Positions 8,913 to 19,055 of a stretch of 64,000 nt of DNA are shown piece by piece. Each line of letters starts with the position of its first letter. Within the stretch, counting starts at the first letter, position 1. The stretch is taken from positions 1,550,001 through 1,614,000 of the forward strand of contig NZ_JARSBP010000002.1 of assembly GCF_029623955.1 (NCBI RefSeq), written 5' to 3'. The notes beneath the pieces are model-generated. The model was not told the DNA's origin, did no database searches, and was given only the letters and a program-made list of their open reading frames with translations. The stretch comes from Mycobacterium sp. 236(2023) (GTDB lineage: Bacteria > Actinomycetota > Actinomycetes > Mycobacteriales > Mycobacteriaceae). The position numbers and the translations under genes were made by a program.

Positions 8913-10538
8913 TCAGCCCGCGGGGATGCCTACTCCCGCATCGACATTCGGGTAGTCCACCCCTTCGGTGACACTCAGCGCCGTGAACGTCGGCCACGGA
9001 AACGCCTCGCTGTCCCGGGTCGCGATCAGCCCGAATCCGCCGTAGTCGCTGGGCTCGCCGTTGGCTGCCGCCCACAGACGGACTGAGCCGTCGATGACGA
9101 ATTCGGTCCCCGCGGGAGACACGGTGAAGTCGACGGTGTGACGGTCAGACGGTGTGAGGTCGCGGCCGTCGATGACCACGTCCGCCGAGCGCCTGCCAAC
9201 CGAGACGCGCACTTTGTCTGCTGAGACACGCACTTTCGCCTCCGCGCCCGAACCGACCCTGGTCATCACGTAAGCGGCTGGTCTTCCGTCGGTCAATCCT
9301 GTGACCGTGACCGACCCGCGGTAGGACGCCCAGTCTGCCGTGGCGTCGAGCCCGTAAGCCACCTCCTGGTAGAGCCCGGGCCCGGACAGCGACAGCACGC
9401 CCCCGTTCGCGTGGGGGACCACCGGAGCCTCGGTCAGCGGGATCCAGAGATCCGGCCTCCGTGCCGGCGGCGCCTGCGTCGGCGTGACGGCAGTTCGAGC
9501 CTCCACCTGGGTGAGAAGCTCCGCCACAGTGGTGTCCAGGGTGATTTCGATGCGGCCTGCCATGCCTGCTTCGGCGGCCCGCGATCCGGGCGGAAGTGGT
9601 AGCGGCGGCGCATTGTTGAAGGAGCCCGTGAAGAACTCGTTGATCACTGTCTCCGCAACGGCGTTGGCTTCGGGATCTCCACCTTCGAGCGTGCGGTAGC
9701 CCTCGGAGAACGGGAACGCGAACAGTCTCGGGCGAGGCAGACCGTGGGCGACGATGTCGTCGATCGACCCTTGGAGGTCGGTGCGGATCTTCTCCTCGAA
9801 CTCGGTGAGCGTTTCGAGGCGGTTGCGCTCGAACAGCCACCGCCGGTTCACGATCTCCGAACCCTTCGTGCCTTCGGCGTTGATCGGCAGCTTCGCGTGC
9901 ATCTTGCGGGTGTGCGACTCGAAATCCCACCGGCCGGAGTCCGCCATTTCGGCGATCTCCTCCCAGGACAGGTAATAGGGACGCTTCTCGCCGACGTTGG
10001 CGGTGATGAGGAAGGACACGCCGTGCATCCCGAGGCGCTCCAGGATCTTGTCGGCGTGCGTCCACAACCCGTGAGTGCCGTCGTCGAAGGTGATCATGAC
10101 GGAGCGTTCCGGGATCTCACCGCCGCCCAGGTAGTCGACGTACTGGTCGGTGGTGATCGACGAGTACCCTGCGGCTTTCAGCGTGGACAGCTGGGCGTCG
10201 AACGCCTCCGGCGTGACGACGTAGTGGTAGTTGGGATTCTTGGTGGGGTCGGGATATTCCTCCGTCGCCGACACCGGCCTGACGTCGTGGTAGGCCAGAA
10301 TCACCGGCGGAGTTCTCCCGGGCAGGCGGGCGTTGACCGCGGATGCGTGCTCCTGCTGTTCTGCCGTCAGCGTGGTCGGTGCGGTCGAGAACTGCTCGGT
10401 GACTTGAAGTTTGGCGATGTGGCGGTGCGCCGCATAGGCAAACGGAGCGAATGCCAGGCCCAACGCCAACAGTGAGAACACAGAGCGGATGACGCCATGC
10501 CCGAAGCGGGCGCGCCAGTGGGTTCGGGTATCGGACAC
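8913..10538 (-). CDS. Membrane-anchored polysaccharide deacetylase with C-terminal beta domain
   Basis: This roughly 541-residue protein has one N-terminal membrane segment (residues 16-37), a NodB deacetylase domain (VILAYHDV near 79-86, TFDDG at 150-154, and His209/His214 in SHTRKMH), and a long C-terminal region with repeated beta strands ending in GLIATRDSEAFPWPTF. This resembles extracellular poly-N-acetylglucosamine deacetylases. GTG 10538 is chosen because it lies five bases after the stop of the small upstream gene and directly precedes the membrane segment; the longer frame adds an arginine-rich stretch. It is the last gene of a four-gene operon. The substrate is inferred to be the polymer made by the upstream glycosyltransferase. 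Confidence 0.88.
   Translation of the reverse strand: MSDTRTHWRARFGHGVIRSVFSLLALGLAFAPFAYAAHRHIAKLQVTEQFSTAPTTLTAEQQEHASAVNARLPGRTPPVILAYHDVRPVSATEEYPDPTKNPNYHYVVTPEAFDAQLSTLKAAGYSSITTDQYVDYLGGGEIPERSVMITFDDGTHGLWTHADKILERLGMHGVSFLITANVGEKRPYYLSWEEIAEMADSGRWDFESHTRKMHAKLPINAEGTKGSEIVNRRWLFERNRLETLTEFEEKIRTDLQGSIDDIVAHGLPRPRLFAFPFSEGYRTLEGGDPEANAVAETVINEFFTGSFNNAPPLPLPPGSRAAEAGMAGRIEITLDTTVAELLTQVEARTAVTPTQAPPARRPDLWIPLTEAPVVPHANGGVLSLSGPGLYQEVAYGLDATADWASYRGSVTVTGLTDGRPAAYVMTRVGSGAEAKVRVSADKVRVSVGRRSADVVIDGRDLTPSDRHTVDFTVSPAGTEFVIDGSVRLWAAANGEPSDYGGFGLIATRDSEAFPWPTFTALSVTEGVDYPNVDAGVGIPAG
9202..9243. repeat. In-frame 21-bp tandem duplication inside the deacetylase gene
   Basis: Two adjacent 21-base units both begin GAGAC followed by CGCACTTT after one to two bases. 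On the coding strand they give the repeated peptide KVRVSADKVRVSVG. The motif GCACTTTGTCTGC recurs with one change at 20642-20654. Confidence 0.6.
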
Positions 10539-10543
10539 GCGAG

Positions 10544-10642
10544 TCAGCCGAACCTTCCGTCGGTGAGCACGGCGAGATACAGCAGCACGCCTGCGAGAGC
10601 GAAAACCAGTGTGAACAAAGCGCTGACGATGGGTGATTTCAT
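10544..10642 (-). CDS. 32-residue membrane peptide in the exopolysaccharide operon
   Basis: An ATG at 10642 overlaps the glycosyltransferase stop as ATGA, and the frame ends at 10544, five bases before the deacetylase GTG. The peptide begins MKSPIVSALFTLVFALAG and continues VLLYLAVLTDGRFG, so it is one membrane helix with a short polar tail. The tight coupling on both sides argues that it is translated. In the Pga system a small membrane protein, PgaD, is needed by the glycosyltransferase; a comparable helper role here is an inference from position, not homology. Confidence 0.75.
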   Translation of the reverse strand: MKSPIVSALFTLVFALAGVLLYLAVLTDGRFG

Positions 10643-12192
10643 TGCGCACCCCGCGCCCAGGTGCCCTTGCGGATGGTGAGCAGTGAGTACGGCAACAGCC
10701 AGGACAACACCACCGAGCTGAGCAGGCTCATGACCGGGCGATAACGCCAGCGCGAGTTCCCGGGATTGGTCAGCTTGAAGACGACAGCCCAGGCGAAACC
10801 CTTGGTGAGGACGCCGCAGAGATACAGCAGGGTGAGGAAGTAGAGCCCGTTCGCCGGGGCCCACACCAGGTGCCGGACCGCCATCAACGGTGCTACCGCG
10901 ACGAAGAGCACGTGGCCGTAGAACAGCGCCGCGGGTCCGGGGCCGCGGCGCCACATGAACGAACCGGTGAAGCAGAGGTTGCGGATGAAACTCTTCTTCC
11001 ACCGCACCTGCTGTTTCATGAACGGGCGCACCCGGGCCGGAACCGTGGTCCACACATGTGCCGAGCGGACGTAGCCGACCCGCCAGTGTCGCTCCGGATA
11101 GTCGCGCTCGGAGACCAGAGGCGAATCGGCGTAGCGCCGTTTGAGCTCCTTGCCTTTCCATACCTGGCCGAGCACGTACCCAGTCAGCTGGCGGTCGGTG
11201 GCAAAGCGGAACTCGCGACCGAGGAACATGTCGTTGGCCCAGGCCGGGAAGTAGTTGAGCACCGCGTCACGCCGGAACACCGCCAACGGGCCGGACACGC
11301 ACGTGACGCTCCCGAATGTCGACTCGGCGGCCTTGGCGACGCGAAACTGGCCGTCGTACCACGCATCCTGGGCGCGCGTCAGGACGGTGTCGTCGGCGTT
11401 CAGGGCGCGAGCGTGCCCGCTGACCGCCCCGAGGTCGGGGTTCTTGACCAAGGCCCAGACGCAGCGTGACAGAGCATCCGGCGCCAGTACGCAGTCCGAA
11501 TCGGTGAAGGCGAGCACATCTCCGGTGGAGATCATGACTCCGTCGGTCAGGGCGTGCTTCTTGCCACGGTTGACCTCGTTGTACAGGACGGTGATGTCGA
11601 GTTCTGCGGCCAGGCGCCGCAGGATGTCCGGCGTGCCGTCGGTGGACGCGTCATCGATGACGATGACCTCCAGGTTCGGGTAAGTCGATCCGACCATGGT
11701 GCGGACACACTGTTCGATACCGTCGGCCTCGTCGCGCACCGCCACCAGAAGGGTCACCTTCGGGACTGCGGGCAGGGAAGGAAAGTCCCAAGCCGGCGAT
11801 TGTGTCTTGCGTGCGAGAGGATTTCGTGGCATTCGCGGCGGTCGGGGATGCACGCTGGGATCTTCGTAGCGGGCAAAACCCAGGTACATCATCGTGATCG
11901 TCGCGGTGAGCACGAGAAGCCCGTAGCCGACGAGTAGAGGTGCATGCGGCACGAGCGGCGCCTGCACTGCCAGCAGCAGGATCAGCGGCAGCAGCGCGGC
12001 GATGACGGCGAGGCGACGCAGCCCGACCCGCACGTAGGCAGGCAGCGAGTCGAGCCATCGGGCGACCCGGATCCGGCGTGCGGCGATGAACCGGTGGTGT
12101 CGGCCTTCACTGCGCGTGCCGTTGACCGAGTCGTCGCGCCGGGTGATGCGAGGGATCGCCGGCACCGTCCTGCGCGGCGCGTAATCAACCAT
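10639..12192 (-). CDS. Family 2 processive glycosyltransferase (hyaluronan/chitin/PNAG synthase type)
   Basis: This 517-residue membrane protein has two hydrophobic segments near residues 60-105, a GT-A catalytic domain with VIDDASTDGT, TDSDC (DXD-type) and the processive-enzyme motif QQVRW, then three to four C-terminal membrane helices. The FATDRQLTGYVL segment corresponds to the acceptor region of hyaluronan and chitin synthases. It should polymerise a nucleotide sugar at the membrane and extrude the polymer. It lies 12 bases after the nucleotide-sugar dehydrogenase and is coupled by ATGA to the small peptide gene, so substrate supply, polymerisation and deacetylation are in one operon. 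The sugar is unknown. Confidence 0.9.
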   Translation of the reverse strand: MVDYAPRRTVPAIPRITRRDDSVNGTRSEGRHHRFIAARRIRVARWLDSLPAYVRVGLRRLAVIAALLPLILLLAVQAPLVPHAPLLVGYGLLVLTATITMMYLGFARYEDPSVHPRPPRMPRNPLARKTQSPAWDFPSLPAVPKVTLLVAVRDEADGIEQCVRTMVGSTYPNLEVIVIDDASTDGTPDILRRLAAELDITVLYNEVNRGKKHALTDGVMISTGDVLAFTDSDCVLAPDALSRCVWALVKNPDLGAVSGHARALNADDTVLTRAQDAWYDGQFRVAKAAESTFGSVTCVSGPLAVFRRDAVLNYFPAWANDMFLGREFRFATDRQLTGYVLGQVWKGKELKRRYADSPLVSERDYPERHWRVGYVRSAHVWTTVPARVRPFMKQQVRWKKSFIRNLCFTGSFMWRRGPGPAALFYGHVLFVAVAPLMAVRHLVWAPANGLYFLTLLYLCGVLTKGFAWAVVFKLTNPGNSRWRYRPVMSLLSSVVLSWLLPYSLLTIRKGTWARGAQ

Positions 12193-12204
12193 GTGTGAGG
12201 TGCC

Positions 12205-13527
12205 TCAGAGCGTGACGTGGGGGGCGAGATCGCCCATCCGGTATGTGGTGTCGAGGACGAGGGGCTGATCCGCCAGCCACCCGTACTCCTCGCCGGGCTG
12301 AATTGTGTGCACCAGCACCAGATCCCACGTCTCCTCCGCCGGCCGCGGGTGCGAGGTCAGCAAGCCGGTCGACGGTGTCTGCAGGAGCTCGACGTGGGGG
12401 TCGGCGAACGCCACGTGTGCTCCTTCGGCGGCGAGCATGTCGATGATGGCCAGCGCGGGCGATTCGCGGACGTCGGCGACGGCGGGTTTGTACGTGACCC
12501 CGAGAACGAGGATGCGTGCGTCCCGCATCCGGCGACCGGCATCGGCCAGGACGTCGCGCGACCTGGTCACGACGTCGCGCGGACGTTCGGCGATGGCGGT
12601 CATCGCGCTCGCGACGACCGGCGAGCTGGTGCGCCGTGCGCGTAACTGCCAGAGGAGATAGTGGGGATCGCAGGGGATGCAGTGCCCGCCCACGCCGGCG
12701 CCGGGATAGAAGGGCATGAAGCCGTAGGGCTTGGTGGCGGCCGCCGAGATCACCTCCATGACGTCGATGTTGACCTCACGGGCGGCGTCGGCGAACTCGT
12801 TGGCCAGCGCGATGTTGACTGCGCGGAAAGTGTTTTCGACGAGCTTGGTCATCTCGGCAGCCTCCGGCGATGACACCATGTGCAGCGATCCCGCGGTGTG
12901 TGCCAGGAAGGACGCGGCGCGCCGGGCGCATTCCGCGGTGACCCCGCCGATGACCCGTGGTGTGCGATCCGGCGCGTGATCGACGACTCCGGGATCGATC
13001 CGCTCCGGGCTGAAGGCGACGAAGATGTCCGTGCCGACCTGGAAGCCGCGTGCCTGCAGCGGGCGAACCAGAAGATCGGCGGTGCAGCCGGGGTACGTGG
13101 TCGAGGTCAACACGATGGTTTGGCCGGGCCGGGCGTTCTGAACCACTGTCGCGCACGCGGACGACAGCGCTTCGAGGTCTGGTGTCAGGTGGGCGTCGAC
13201 CGGCGTCGGCACGCAGATCAGCACCGCGTCCGCCGCGGCGATTCCGGATGCTTCGGTTGTCAGGCTCAACTGATGGGCAGAGAACGCGGAGGCCAGGCGG
13301 GTGTGATCGCGCGCAAGCAGGTCGACCTGATCGGCCTTGATGGCCAGCAGACGCGCTTCGCTGACGTCGAAACCGATCACGTCGGCTCCGCTTGTGGTGA
13401 AGGACAGCGCGGTCGGCAGGCCTACATAGCCCAGACCGACGATGGCGACGAGTGGATGGTCGCGGTGTGCACTCGACGAGAACTCGTCGCTTGTTTCTCC
13501 CGTGGTGACTTCGAGCTGCACGGTCAT
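12205..13527 (-). CDS. Nucleotide-sugar (UDP-type) 6-dehydrogenase
   Basis: This 440-residue enzyme has the Rossmann motif GLGYVGLPTA at residues 31-40, the middle UDPG dehydrogenase domain with KLVENTFRAVNIALANE, and the catalytic Cys283 in GGHCIPCDPHYLLW. That form of the active site is typical of the UDP-N-acetylhexosamine dehydrogenases (WbpA/WecC group) as well as some UDP-glucose dehydrogenases. It makes a uronic acid nucleotide sugar with NAD. ATG 13527 is chosen over the upstream frame start because GGGAAGAAG lies just before it. It is the first gene of the operon and suggests an acidic polymer. Confidence 0.9.
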   Translation of the reverse strand: MTVQLEVTTGETSDEFSSSAHRDHPLVAIVGLGYVGLPTALSFTTSGADVIGFDVSEARLLAIKADQVDLLARDHTRLASAFSAHQLSLTTEASGIAAADAVLICVPTPVDAHLTPDLEALSSACATVVQNARPGQTIVLTSTTYPGCTADLLVRPLQARGFQVGTDIFVAFSPERIDPGVVDHAPDRTPRVIGGVTAECARRAASFLAHTAGSLHMVSSPEAAEMTKLVENTFRAVNIALANEFADAAREVNIDVMEVISAAATKPYGFMPFYPGAGVGGHCIPCDPHYLLWQLRARRTSSPVVASAMTAIAERPRDVVTRSRDVLADAGRRMRDARILVLGVTYKPAVADVRESPALAIIDMLAAEGAHVAFADPHVELLQTPSTGLLTSHPRPAEETWDLVLVHTIQPGEEYGWLADQPLVLDTTYRMGDLAPHVTL

Positions 13528-13887
13528 GTGGTCTTCTTCCCCGGGAGCGCCGACTGTTGACTGCCCTAAATAGTTTGCCAAAAATGAGCTGGCTTGCACA
13601 CATTAATTGACGCCATCGGTGGTTGGCAACATCAAGCAATGAGAAATATCCACAGAGAAGCTGCTTCGATCAGTTAAAAACCCGCAGGACATCGTCTACA
13701 GCACATTTTGACGTCTTCGACACCGTCATCCGGTTGGTGTGACAGTGATACGAGACAACCATTGCTACATTTGCGCCCGCGGGTGTAAGTCGAAGGAGAA
13801 ACGCCAACGGCGCCTCCGACGCGTCGAACGTCGAAGGCGCCGCGCGCCCACAGTGGGTACCGGCGGCTTTCCGCCGCCGAAAATCCG
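13528..13887. other. Intergenic region with the operon promoter and terminator-like hairpins
   Basis: This 360-base stretch is AT-richer than its neighbours between about 13560 and 13790 and should hold the promoter of the exopolysaccharide operon. The right part carries two hairpins downstream of the fasciclin gene (13809-13841, and CGGCGG-cttt-CCGCCG at 13861-13876). No reading frame with coding character was seen. Confidence 0.5.
13809..13841 (-). terminator. Long stem-loop downstream of the fasciclin genes
   Basis: GGCGCCTCCGACG at 13809-13821 pairs with CGTCGAAGGCGCC at 13829-13841, 12 of 13 positions, around a seven-base loop. It lies about 50 bases after the stop of the MPT70-like gene. 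There is no strong T-tract, as is usual for mycobacterial terminators. Confidence 0.55.
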
Positions 13888-14469
13888 TTACATCGCCGGC
13901 GGCATCAGAACGGTGTCGATCAGATAGACGGTCGCGTTGGCGGTCTGCACGCCGCCGCACACCACCGAGGCGTCGTTGACCATCAGCTGGTCCGGGGCGC
14001 CCGTGACGTTCACCGGTGCGCCCTGCACCGTCGCGTGCTCGCCTACTACGGCGTCGGGCGCGGCCTGACCCGGAACCACGTGGTAGGTAAGGACATTGGT
14101 CAGCAGGTCGGCGTCCGTCTTGAGCTTCTCCACCGTCGCGGGATCAAGCTTGGCGAAGGCGTCATCGGTGGGGGCGAAGACCGTGAACTCGGCACCGTTG
14201 AGGGTGTCGACCAAGTTCACCTGCGGGTTGAGCTGGCCGGAGATCGCCTGGGTCAGCATGGTCAGCATCGGATTGTTGGCCGCCGCGGTCGCGACCGGGG
14301 CCGCCGCCATGCCCTGGATCGAGCCGGCACCGTCGGGCACCTGCTGTGTGTAGGCCATACAGCCCGGCCCCATGGGCTCTGCCGACGCCGTACCCGCCAG
14401 CCCGAGCGACAAGCCTGCGGCCGCCGATACGGCGACGCCGACCCGGATGAGTGCGCTTCTGGAAGTCAT
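13888..14469 (-). CDS. mpt70: Secreted fasciclin (FAS1) protein, MPT70-like
   Basis: This 193-residue protein has a cleavable signal peptide (basic start, then VGVAVSAAAGLSLGLAGTASA) without lipobox cysteine, followed by one FAS1 domain with [15 protein letters not shown] and [15 protein letters not shown]. The MGPGCMAYTQQVPDGAGS opening matches MPT70, the exported antigen of M. bovis. ATG 14469 follows AGAGGA at a good distance. It lies 47 bases after the lipoprotein paralogue, so they are probably one transcript. FAS1 domains mediate cell-surface adhesion in other organisms. The assignment between MPT70 and MPT83 rests on the signal type. Confidence 0.9.
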   Translation of the reverse strand: MTSRSALIRVGVAVSAAAGLSLGLAGTASAEPMGPGCMAYTQQVPDGAGSIQGMAAAPVATAAANNPMLTMLTQAISGQLNPQVNLVDTLNGAEFTVFAPTDDAFAKLDPATVEKLKTDADLLTNVLTYHVVPGQAAPDAVVGEHATVQGAPVNVTGAPDQLMVNDASVVCGGVQTANATVYLIDTVLMPPAM

Positions 14470-14516
14470 TCTGTCGATTCCTCTCAAGAGTTTGAATAGT
14501 TCTGTGCGGCAGGCGG

Positions 14517-15203
14517 TTACGCGGCAGGCGGCATCAGGACGGTGTCGATCATGTAGACGGTGGCGTTCGCGGTCTTCACGCCGCCGCACACCAGCCCGGC
14601 ATCGTTGACCTTCAGGTCGTTACCCGCTCCGGTCACATTGAGCGTCGCGCCCTGAACTGTGGCGTGCTCTCCGGCCACGGCGTCAGGAGCTGCCTGGCCC
14701 GGCACCACGTGGTAGGTCAAAATGTTCGTCAACAGGTCCGAATCGGTCTTCAACGTTTCCAGGGTTGCCGGATCGATCTTGGCGAACGCGTCGTTCGTCG
14801 GCGCGAACACGGTGAACTCGTCGCCGTTGAGAGTGTCGACGAGGTTGACGTTCGGGTTCAGCTGACCCGACAGCGCCTGCGTCAACGTCGAGAGCATCGG
14901 ATTGTTCGACGCCGCGGTCACAACCGGCGCTTCAGCCATACCGGCCACCGATCCCGGCCCCTCCGGCACCTGCTCGGCATACGCGGCGCAGCCCGTCCCG
15001 ATGAGGTTGGCGGCCGGATCCGCGTTCGGGGCCGCCGACGAGGTCGTCATCTCGCTGGTTGCCGACTCCACGGCCGATTCGGCCGAGCTCGTCACAGAGG
15101 ACGCGGTGCTTGCCGCCTCCTCGCTGGAGCACGCTGCCGCGCCGAAGACGGCGATCGCAGCCAGGGTCGCGGCCGCGGCCGTCTTGCGGTGAATGGTCGT
15201 CAT
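14517..15203 (-). CDS. mpt83: Fasciclin (FAS1) lipoprotein, MPT83-like
   Basis: This 228-residue protein has a lipoprotein-type signal peptide ending GAAAC with Cys25, then a Ser/Ala/Glu-rich linker and a FAS1 domain nearly identical in pattern to the downstream paralogue ([30 protein letters not shown]). ATG 15203 is preferred over the ATG nine bases upstream because AAGGG is correctly spaced only for it. MPT83 is the surface lipoprotein partner of MPT70. In M. tuberculosis the membrane thiol reductase gene dipZ lies between the two; here they are directly adjacent and dipZ is missing. Confidence 0.9.
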   Translation of the reverse strand: MTTIHRKTAAAATLAAIAVFGAAACSSEEAASTASSVTSSAESAVESATSEMTTSSAAPNADPAANLIGTGCAAYAEQVPEGPGSVAGMAEAPVVTAASNNPMLSTLTQALSGQLNPNVNLVDTLNGDEFTVFAPTNDAFAKIDPATLETLKTDSDLLTNILTYHVVPGQAAPDAVAGEHATVQGATLNVTGAGNDLKVNDAGLVCGGVKTANATVYMIDTVLMPPAA

Positions 15204-15259
15204 TTCTGTCATCCCTTCGCGCCCGGGCGCCGTCGCCCGCGCTTTGTTGGCACACAGGT

Positions 15260-15287
15260 CATTCCCAGCCGTGCGCCGTTTGGATGG
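15260..15287 (-). promoter_or_regulatory. SigK-like promoter of the fasciclin pair
   Basis: On the minus strand CCATCC (15287-15282) is followed after 15 bases by GGGAATG (15266-15260). The M. tuberculosis SigK consensus, as I recall it, is CCATCC with a CCGAATC-like -10 about 16-17 bases on, and it drives mpt83/mpt70 there. Match and spacing are imperfect. The start codon lies about 57 bases downstream. Confidence 0.45.
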
Positions 15288-15374
15288 GTCTGGAGGTTTG
15301 TCGTAATACATGCGTCACATCTGCCGCGCGGCACAATGAGGCCATGGGCGAGCACAGCGACGGAAGAAGGCTTC

Positions 15375-16538
15375 GTGACTGACAGGCTGCGCGTCCTGAT
15401 CCTCGGAAGCACCGGCTCCATCGGGACCCAGGCGCTTGATGTCATCGAGGCCAACCCGGACCGCTTCGAGGTGGTCGGGCTCGCCGCCGGTGGCGGCAAC
15501 CGGGAGTTACTGGCCCGGCAGCGCGCCGAAACGGGGGTCACCAACGTCGCGGTCGCCGACGAGGCCGCGGCCGCCGCCATCGGCGACGTGCCCTACTCCG
15601 GCCCGGACGGCGTCACCCGGCTCGTCGAGGACACCGAGTGCGACGTCGTGCTCAACGCGCTCGTCGGCGCGCTCGGCCTCAAGCCCACACTCGCCGCGCT
15701 GGCGTCCGGGGCGCGGCTGGCCCTGGCGAACAAGGAATCGTTGGTGGCCGGCGGGCCACTGGTACAGAAAGCCGCTTCCCCGGGGCAGATCGTTCCCGTC
15801 GACTCGGAACACTCCGCGCTCGCGCAGTGCCTGCGCGGCGGCACCGCCGACGAGGTCGCCAAACTGGTACTGACCGCCTCGGGCGGTCCGTTCCGCGGGT
15901 GGACCGCCGACCGGCTCGAAGACGTCACCCCCGAGCAGGCGGGCGCCCATCCCACCTGGTCGATGGGCCCGATGAACACGTTGAACTCGGCATCCCTGGT
16001 CAACAAGGGTCTCGAGCTCATCGAGACCCACCTGTTGTTCGGCATCGCCTACGACCGCATCGACGTCGTCGTGCATCCGCAGTCGATCGTGCACTCGATG
16101 GTGACCTTCACCGACGGATCGACGCTGGCCCAGGCCAGCCCGCCCGACATGAAGCTGCCGATCGCGCTGGCGCTCGGCTGGCCGGCGCGAGTGGCCGGAG
16201 CCGCCTTCGCCTGCGACTTCACCACGGCGTCACGCTGGGATTTCGAACCCCTCGACGACGACGTGTTCCCGGCCGTCGCGCTGGCACGCCAGGCGGGACG
16301 GGCCGGCGGGTGCATGACGGCGATCTACAACGCCGCCAACGAGGAGGCCGCCGCCGCTTTCCTCGACGGCCGCATCCGATTCCCCTCGATCGTGCGAACC
16401 ATCGCCGGTGTACTGCGCGCTGCCGACCAGTGGGCCGCCGAACCAGCTACCGTGGATGACGTCCTCGACGCGCAGGACTGGGCGCGTGACCGGGCCCGAA
16501 GCGCCGTCGAGGCGGAACCCGCTGGTAGCAGGAGTTAG
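15375..16538 (+). CDS. dxr: 1-deoxy-D-xylulose 5-phosphate reductoisomerase
   Basis: This 387-residue enzyme catalyses the NADPH-dependent second step of the MEP isoprenoid pathway. It shows [12 protein letters not shown] at residues 7-18 (NADPH site), [21 protein letters not shown] with the metal and substrate residues, and [13 protein letters not shown] 15375 follows AGAAGG; a far longer open frame upstream runs antisense through the fasciclin gene and is rejected. Downstream come rip1 and ispG in the same direction, the conserved mycobacterial order, with a 13-base gap to rip1. Confidence 0.97.
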   Translation: MTDRLRVLILGSTGSIGTQALDVIEANPDRFEVVGLAAGGGNRELLARQRAETGVTNVAVADEAAAAAIGDVPYSGPDGVTRLVEDTECDVVLNALVGALGLKPTLAALASGARLALANKESLVAGGPLVQKAASPGQIVPVDSEHSALAQCLRGGTADEVAKLVLTASGGPFRGWTADRLEDVTPEQAGAHPTWSMGPMNTLNSASLVNKGLELIETHLLFGIAYDRIDVVVHPQSIVHSMVTFTDGSTLAQASPPDMKLPIALALGWPARVAGAAFACDFTTASRWDFEPLDDDVFPAVALARQAGRAGGCMTAIYNAANEEAAAAFLDGRIRFPSIVRTIAGVLRAADQWAAEPATVDDVLDAQDWARDRARSAVEAEPAGSRS

Positions 16539-16551
16539 GACTGGCCGCCCG

Positions 16552-17790
16552 ATGATGTACGTGCTTGGCGTGACGCTGTTCGCGCTCGCCATTCTGGTGT
16601 CGGTGGCGCTGCATGAGTGCGGCCACATGTGGGTGGCACGCGCCACAGGGATGAAGGTGAGGCGCTACTTCGTCGGCTTCGGGCCGACGCTGTGGTCCAC
16701 CTGGCGGCCCAACAAGCTGGGGCAGACCGAGTACGGCGTGAAGGCGATTCCGCTCGGCGGCTTCTGCGACATCGCCGGCATGACGGCGGTCGAGGAACTC
16801 GACCCCGAGGACCGGCCCCACGCGATGTACAAGCAGAAGACCTGGAAGCGCGTCGCGGTGCTGTTCGCCGGCCCGGCGATGAACTTCATCATCGGTCTCG
16901 TGTTGGTCTACGCGATCGCGATCATCTGGGGCCTGCCCAACCTGAAGGCGCCGACCACCGCCGTGGTGGGGGAGACGTCGTGCATCAAATCCGAAGTGAC
17001 ACAAGGTGAACTGGGCGACTGCATCGCCAACAGCCCGGCGGCCGCCGCGGGCGTCCAGGCCAACGACGTCATCACCAAGGTCAATGACACCGAGGTCCCG
17101 ACGTTCGACGCACTCGTCGAGGCGGTGCGGGCGCAGAGCGGTCCGACGACACTGACCGTGCAGCGCGACGAGAACGGCCAGATCCGCGAGTTCACCACCA
17201 CCGTCGACGTCACCCCGAGCCAGCGTTTCGTGGCCGGTGATGACGGTGGTCCCGCCGTCCCCGTCGACGTCGGCAGCATCGGTGTCACCGCCGCGCAATT
17301 CGGGCCCACCCAGTACAACGCGCTCACCGCGGTCCCCGGCACATTCGTGTTCACCGGTGACCTCGCCGTCGAACTCGGCAAGGCCATCGTCAAGATCCCG
17401 ACCAAGATCGGGGCGCTCGTGCACTCGATCACGGGCGGCGAACGCGACCCCGAGACACCCATCAGCGTCGTGGGGGCGTCCCGCATCGGCGGTGAAACCG
17501 TCGAACACGGCATCTGGGTCGCCTTCTGGTTCTTCCTCGCCCAGCTGAACTTCGTCCTCGGCGCGGTCAACCTGATCCCGCTGCTCCCGCTCGACGGCGG
17601 GCACATCTCGATCGCGCTGTATGAGAAGGTCCGCAATAAGATTCGAGAAGCGCGCGGCAAAGTCGCCGGCGCGCCCGTCAACTACCTCAAGCTGATGCCC
17701 CTCACGTACGTCGTGATCATCGTGATGGTGGGCTTCACGCTGCTGACCGTGACAGCCGACGTGATCAACCCGATCACGCTGTTCAACTGA
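16552..17790 (+). CDS. rip1: Site-2 protease Rip1 (RseP family zinc metalloprotease)
   Basis: This 412-residue intramembrane protease has the zinc-binding HECGH (His21, Glu22, His25) in the first membrane helix, a central PDZ domain ([19 protein letters not shown]), and the third ligand in LLPLDGGH (Asp348) in a C-terminal helix. It cuts anti-sigma factors such as RskA and RslA in mycobacteria, controlling several ECF sigma factors including SigK. The start [15 protein letters not shown] matches the M. tuberculosis protein as recalled. It sits between dxr and ispG. Its control of SigK is functionally linked to the fasciclin genes next door. Confidence 0.96.
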   Translation: MMYVLGVTLFALAILVSVALHECGHMWVARATGMKVRRYFVGFGPTLWSTWRPNKLGQTEYGVKAIPLGGFCDIAGMTAVEELDPEDRPHAMYKQKTWKRVAVLFAGPAMNFIIGLVLVYAIAIIWGLPNLKAPTTAVVGETSCIKSEVTQGELGDCIANSPAAAAGVQANDVITKVNDTEVPTFDALVEAVRAQSGPTTLTVQRDENGQIREFTTTVDVTPSQRFVAGDDGGPAVPVDVGSIGVTAAQFGPTQYNALTAVPGTFVFTGDLAVELGKAIVKIPTKIGALVHSITGGERDPETPISVVGASRIGGETVEHGIWVAFWFFLAQLNFVLGAVNLIPLLPLDGGHISIALYEKVRNKIREARGKVAGAPVNYLKLMPLTYVVIIVMVGFTLLTVTADVINPITLFN

Positions 17791-17836
17791 AAACGCGGTT
17801 CCGATGATCACTAGGTTCCAGTAGGAGACTTTCGTC

Positions 17837-19003
<1,167 letters not shown>

Positions 19004-19055
19004 GACACAGCCCCAGGGGGTGGGGCCTCTCGGGTCAGTCGCAGAAAGAGTCCAG

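Noticed and set aside
14664..15374. Long in-frame upstream extension of dxr
   Set aside because: It runs antisense through the MPT83-like gene; Dxr homologues begin just before the [10 protein letters not shown] motif, matching GTG 15375.
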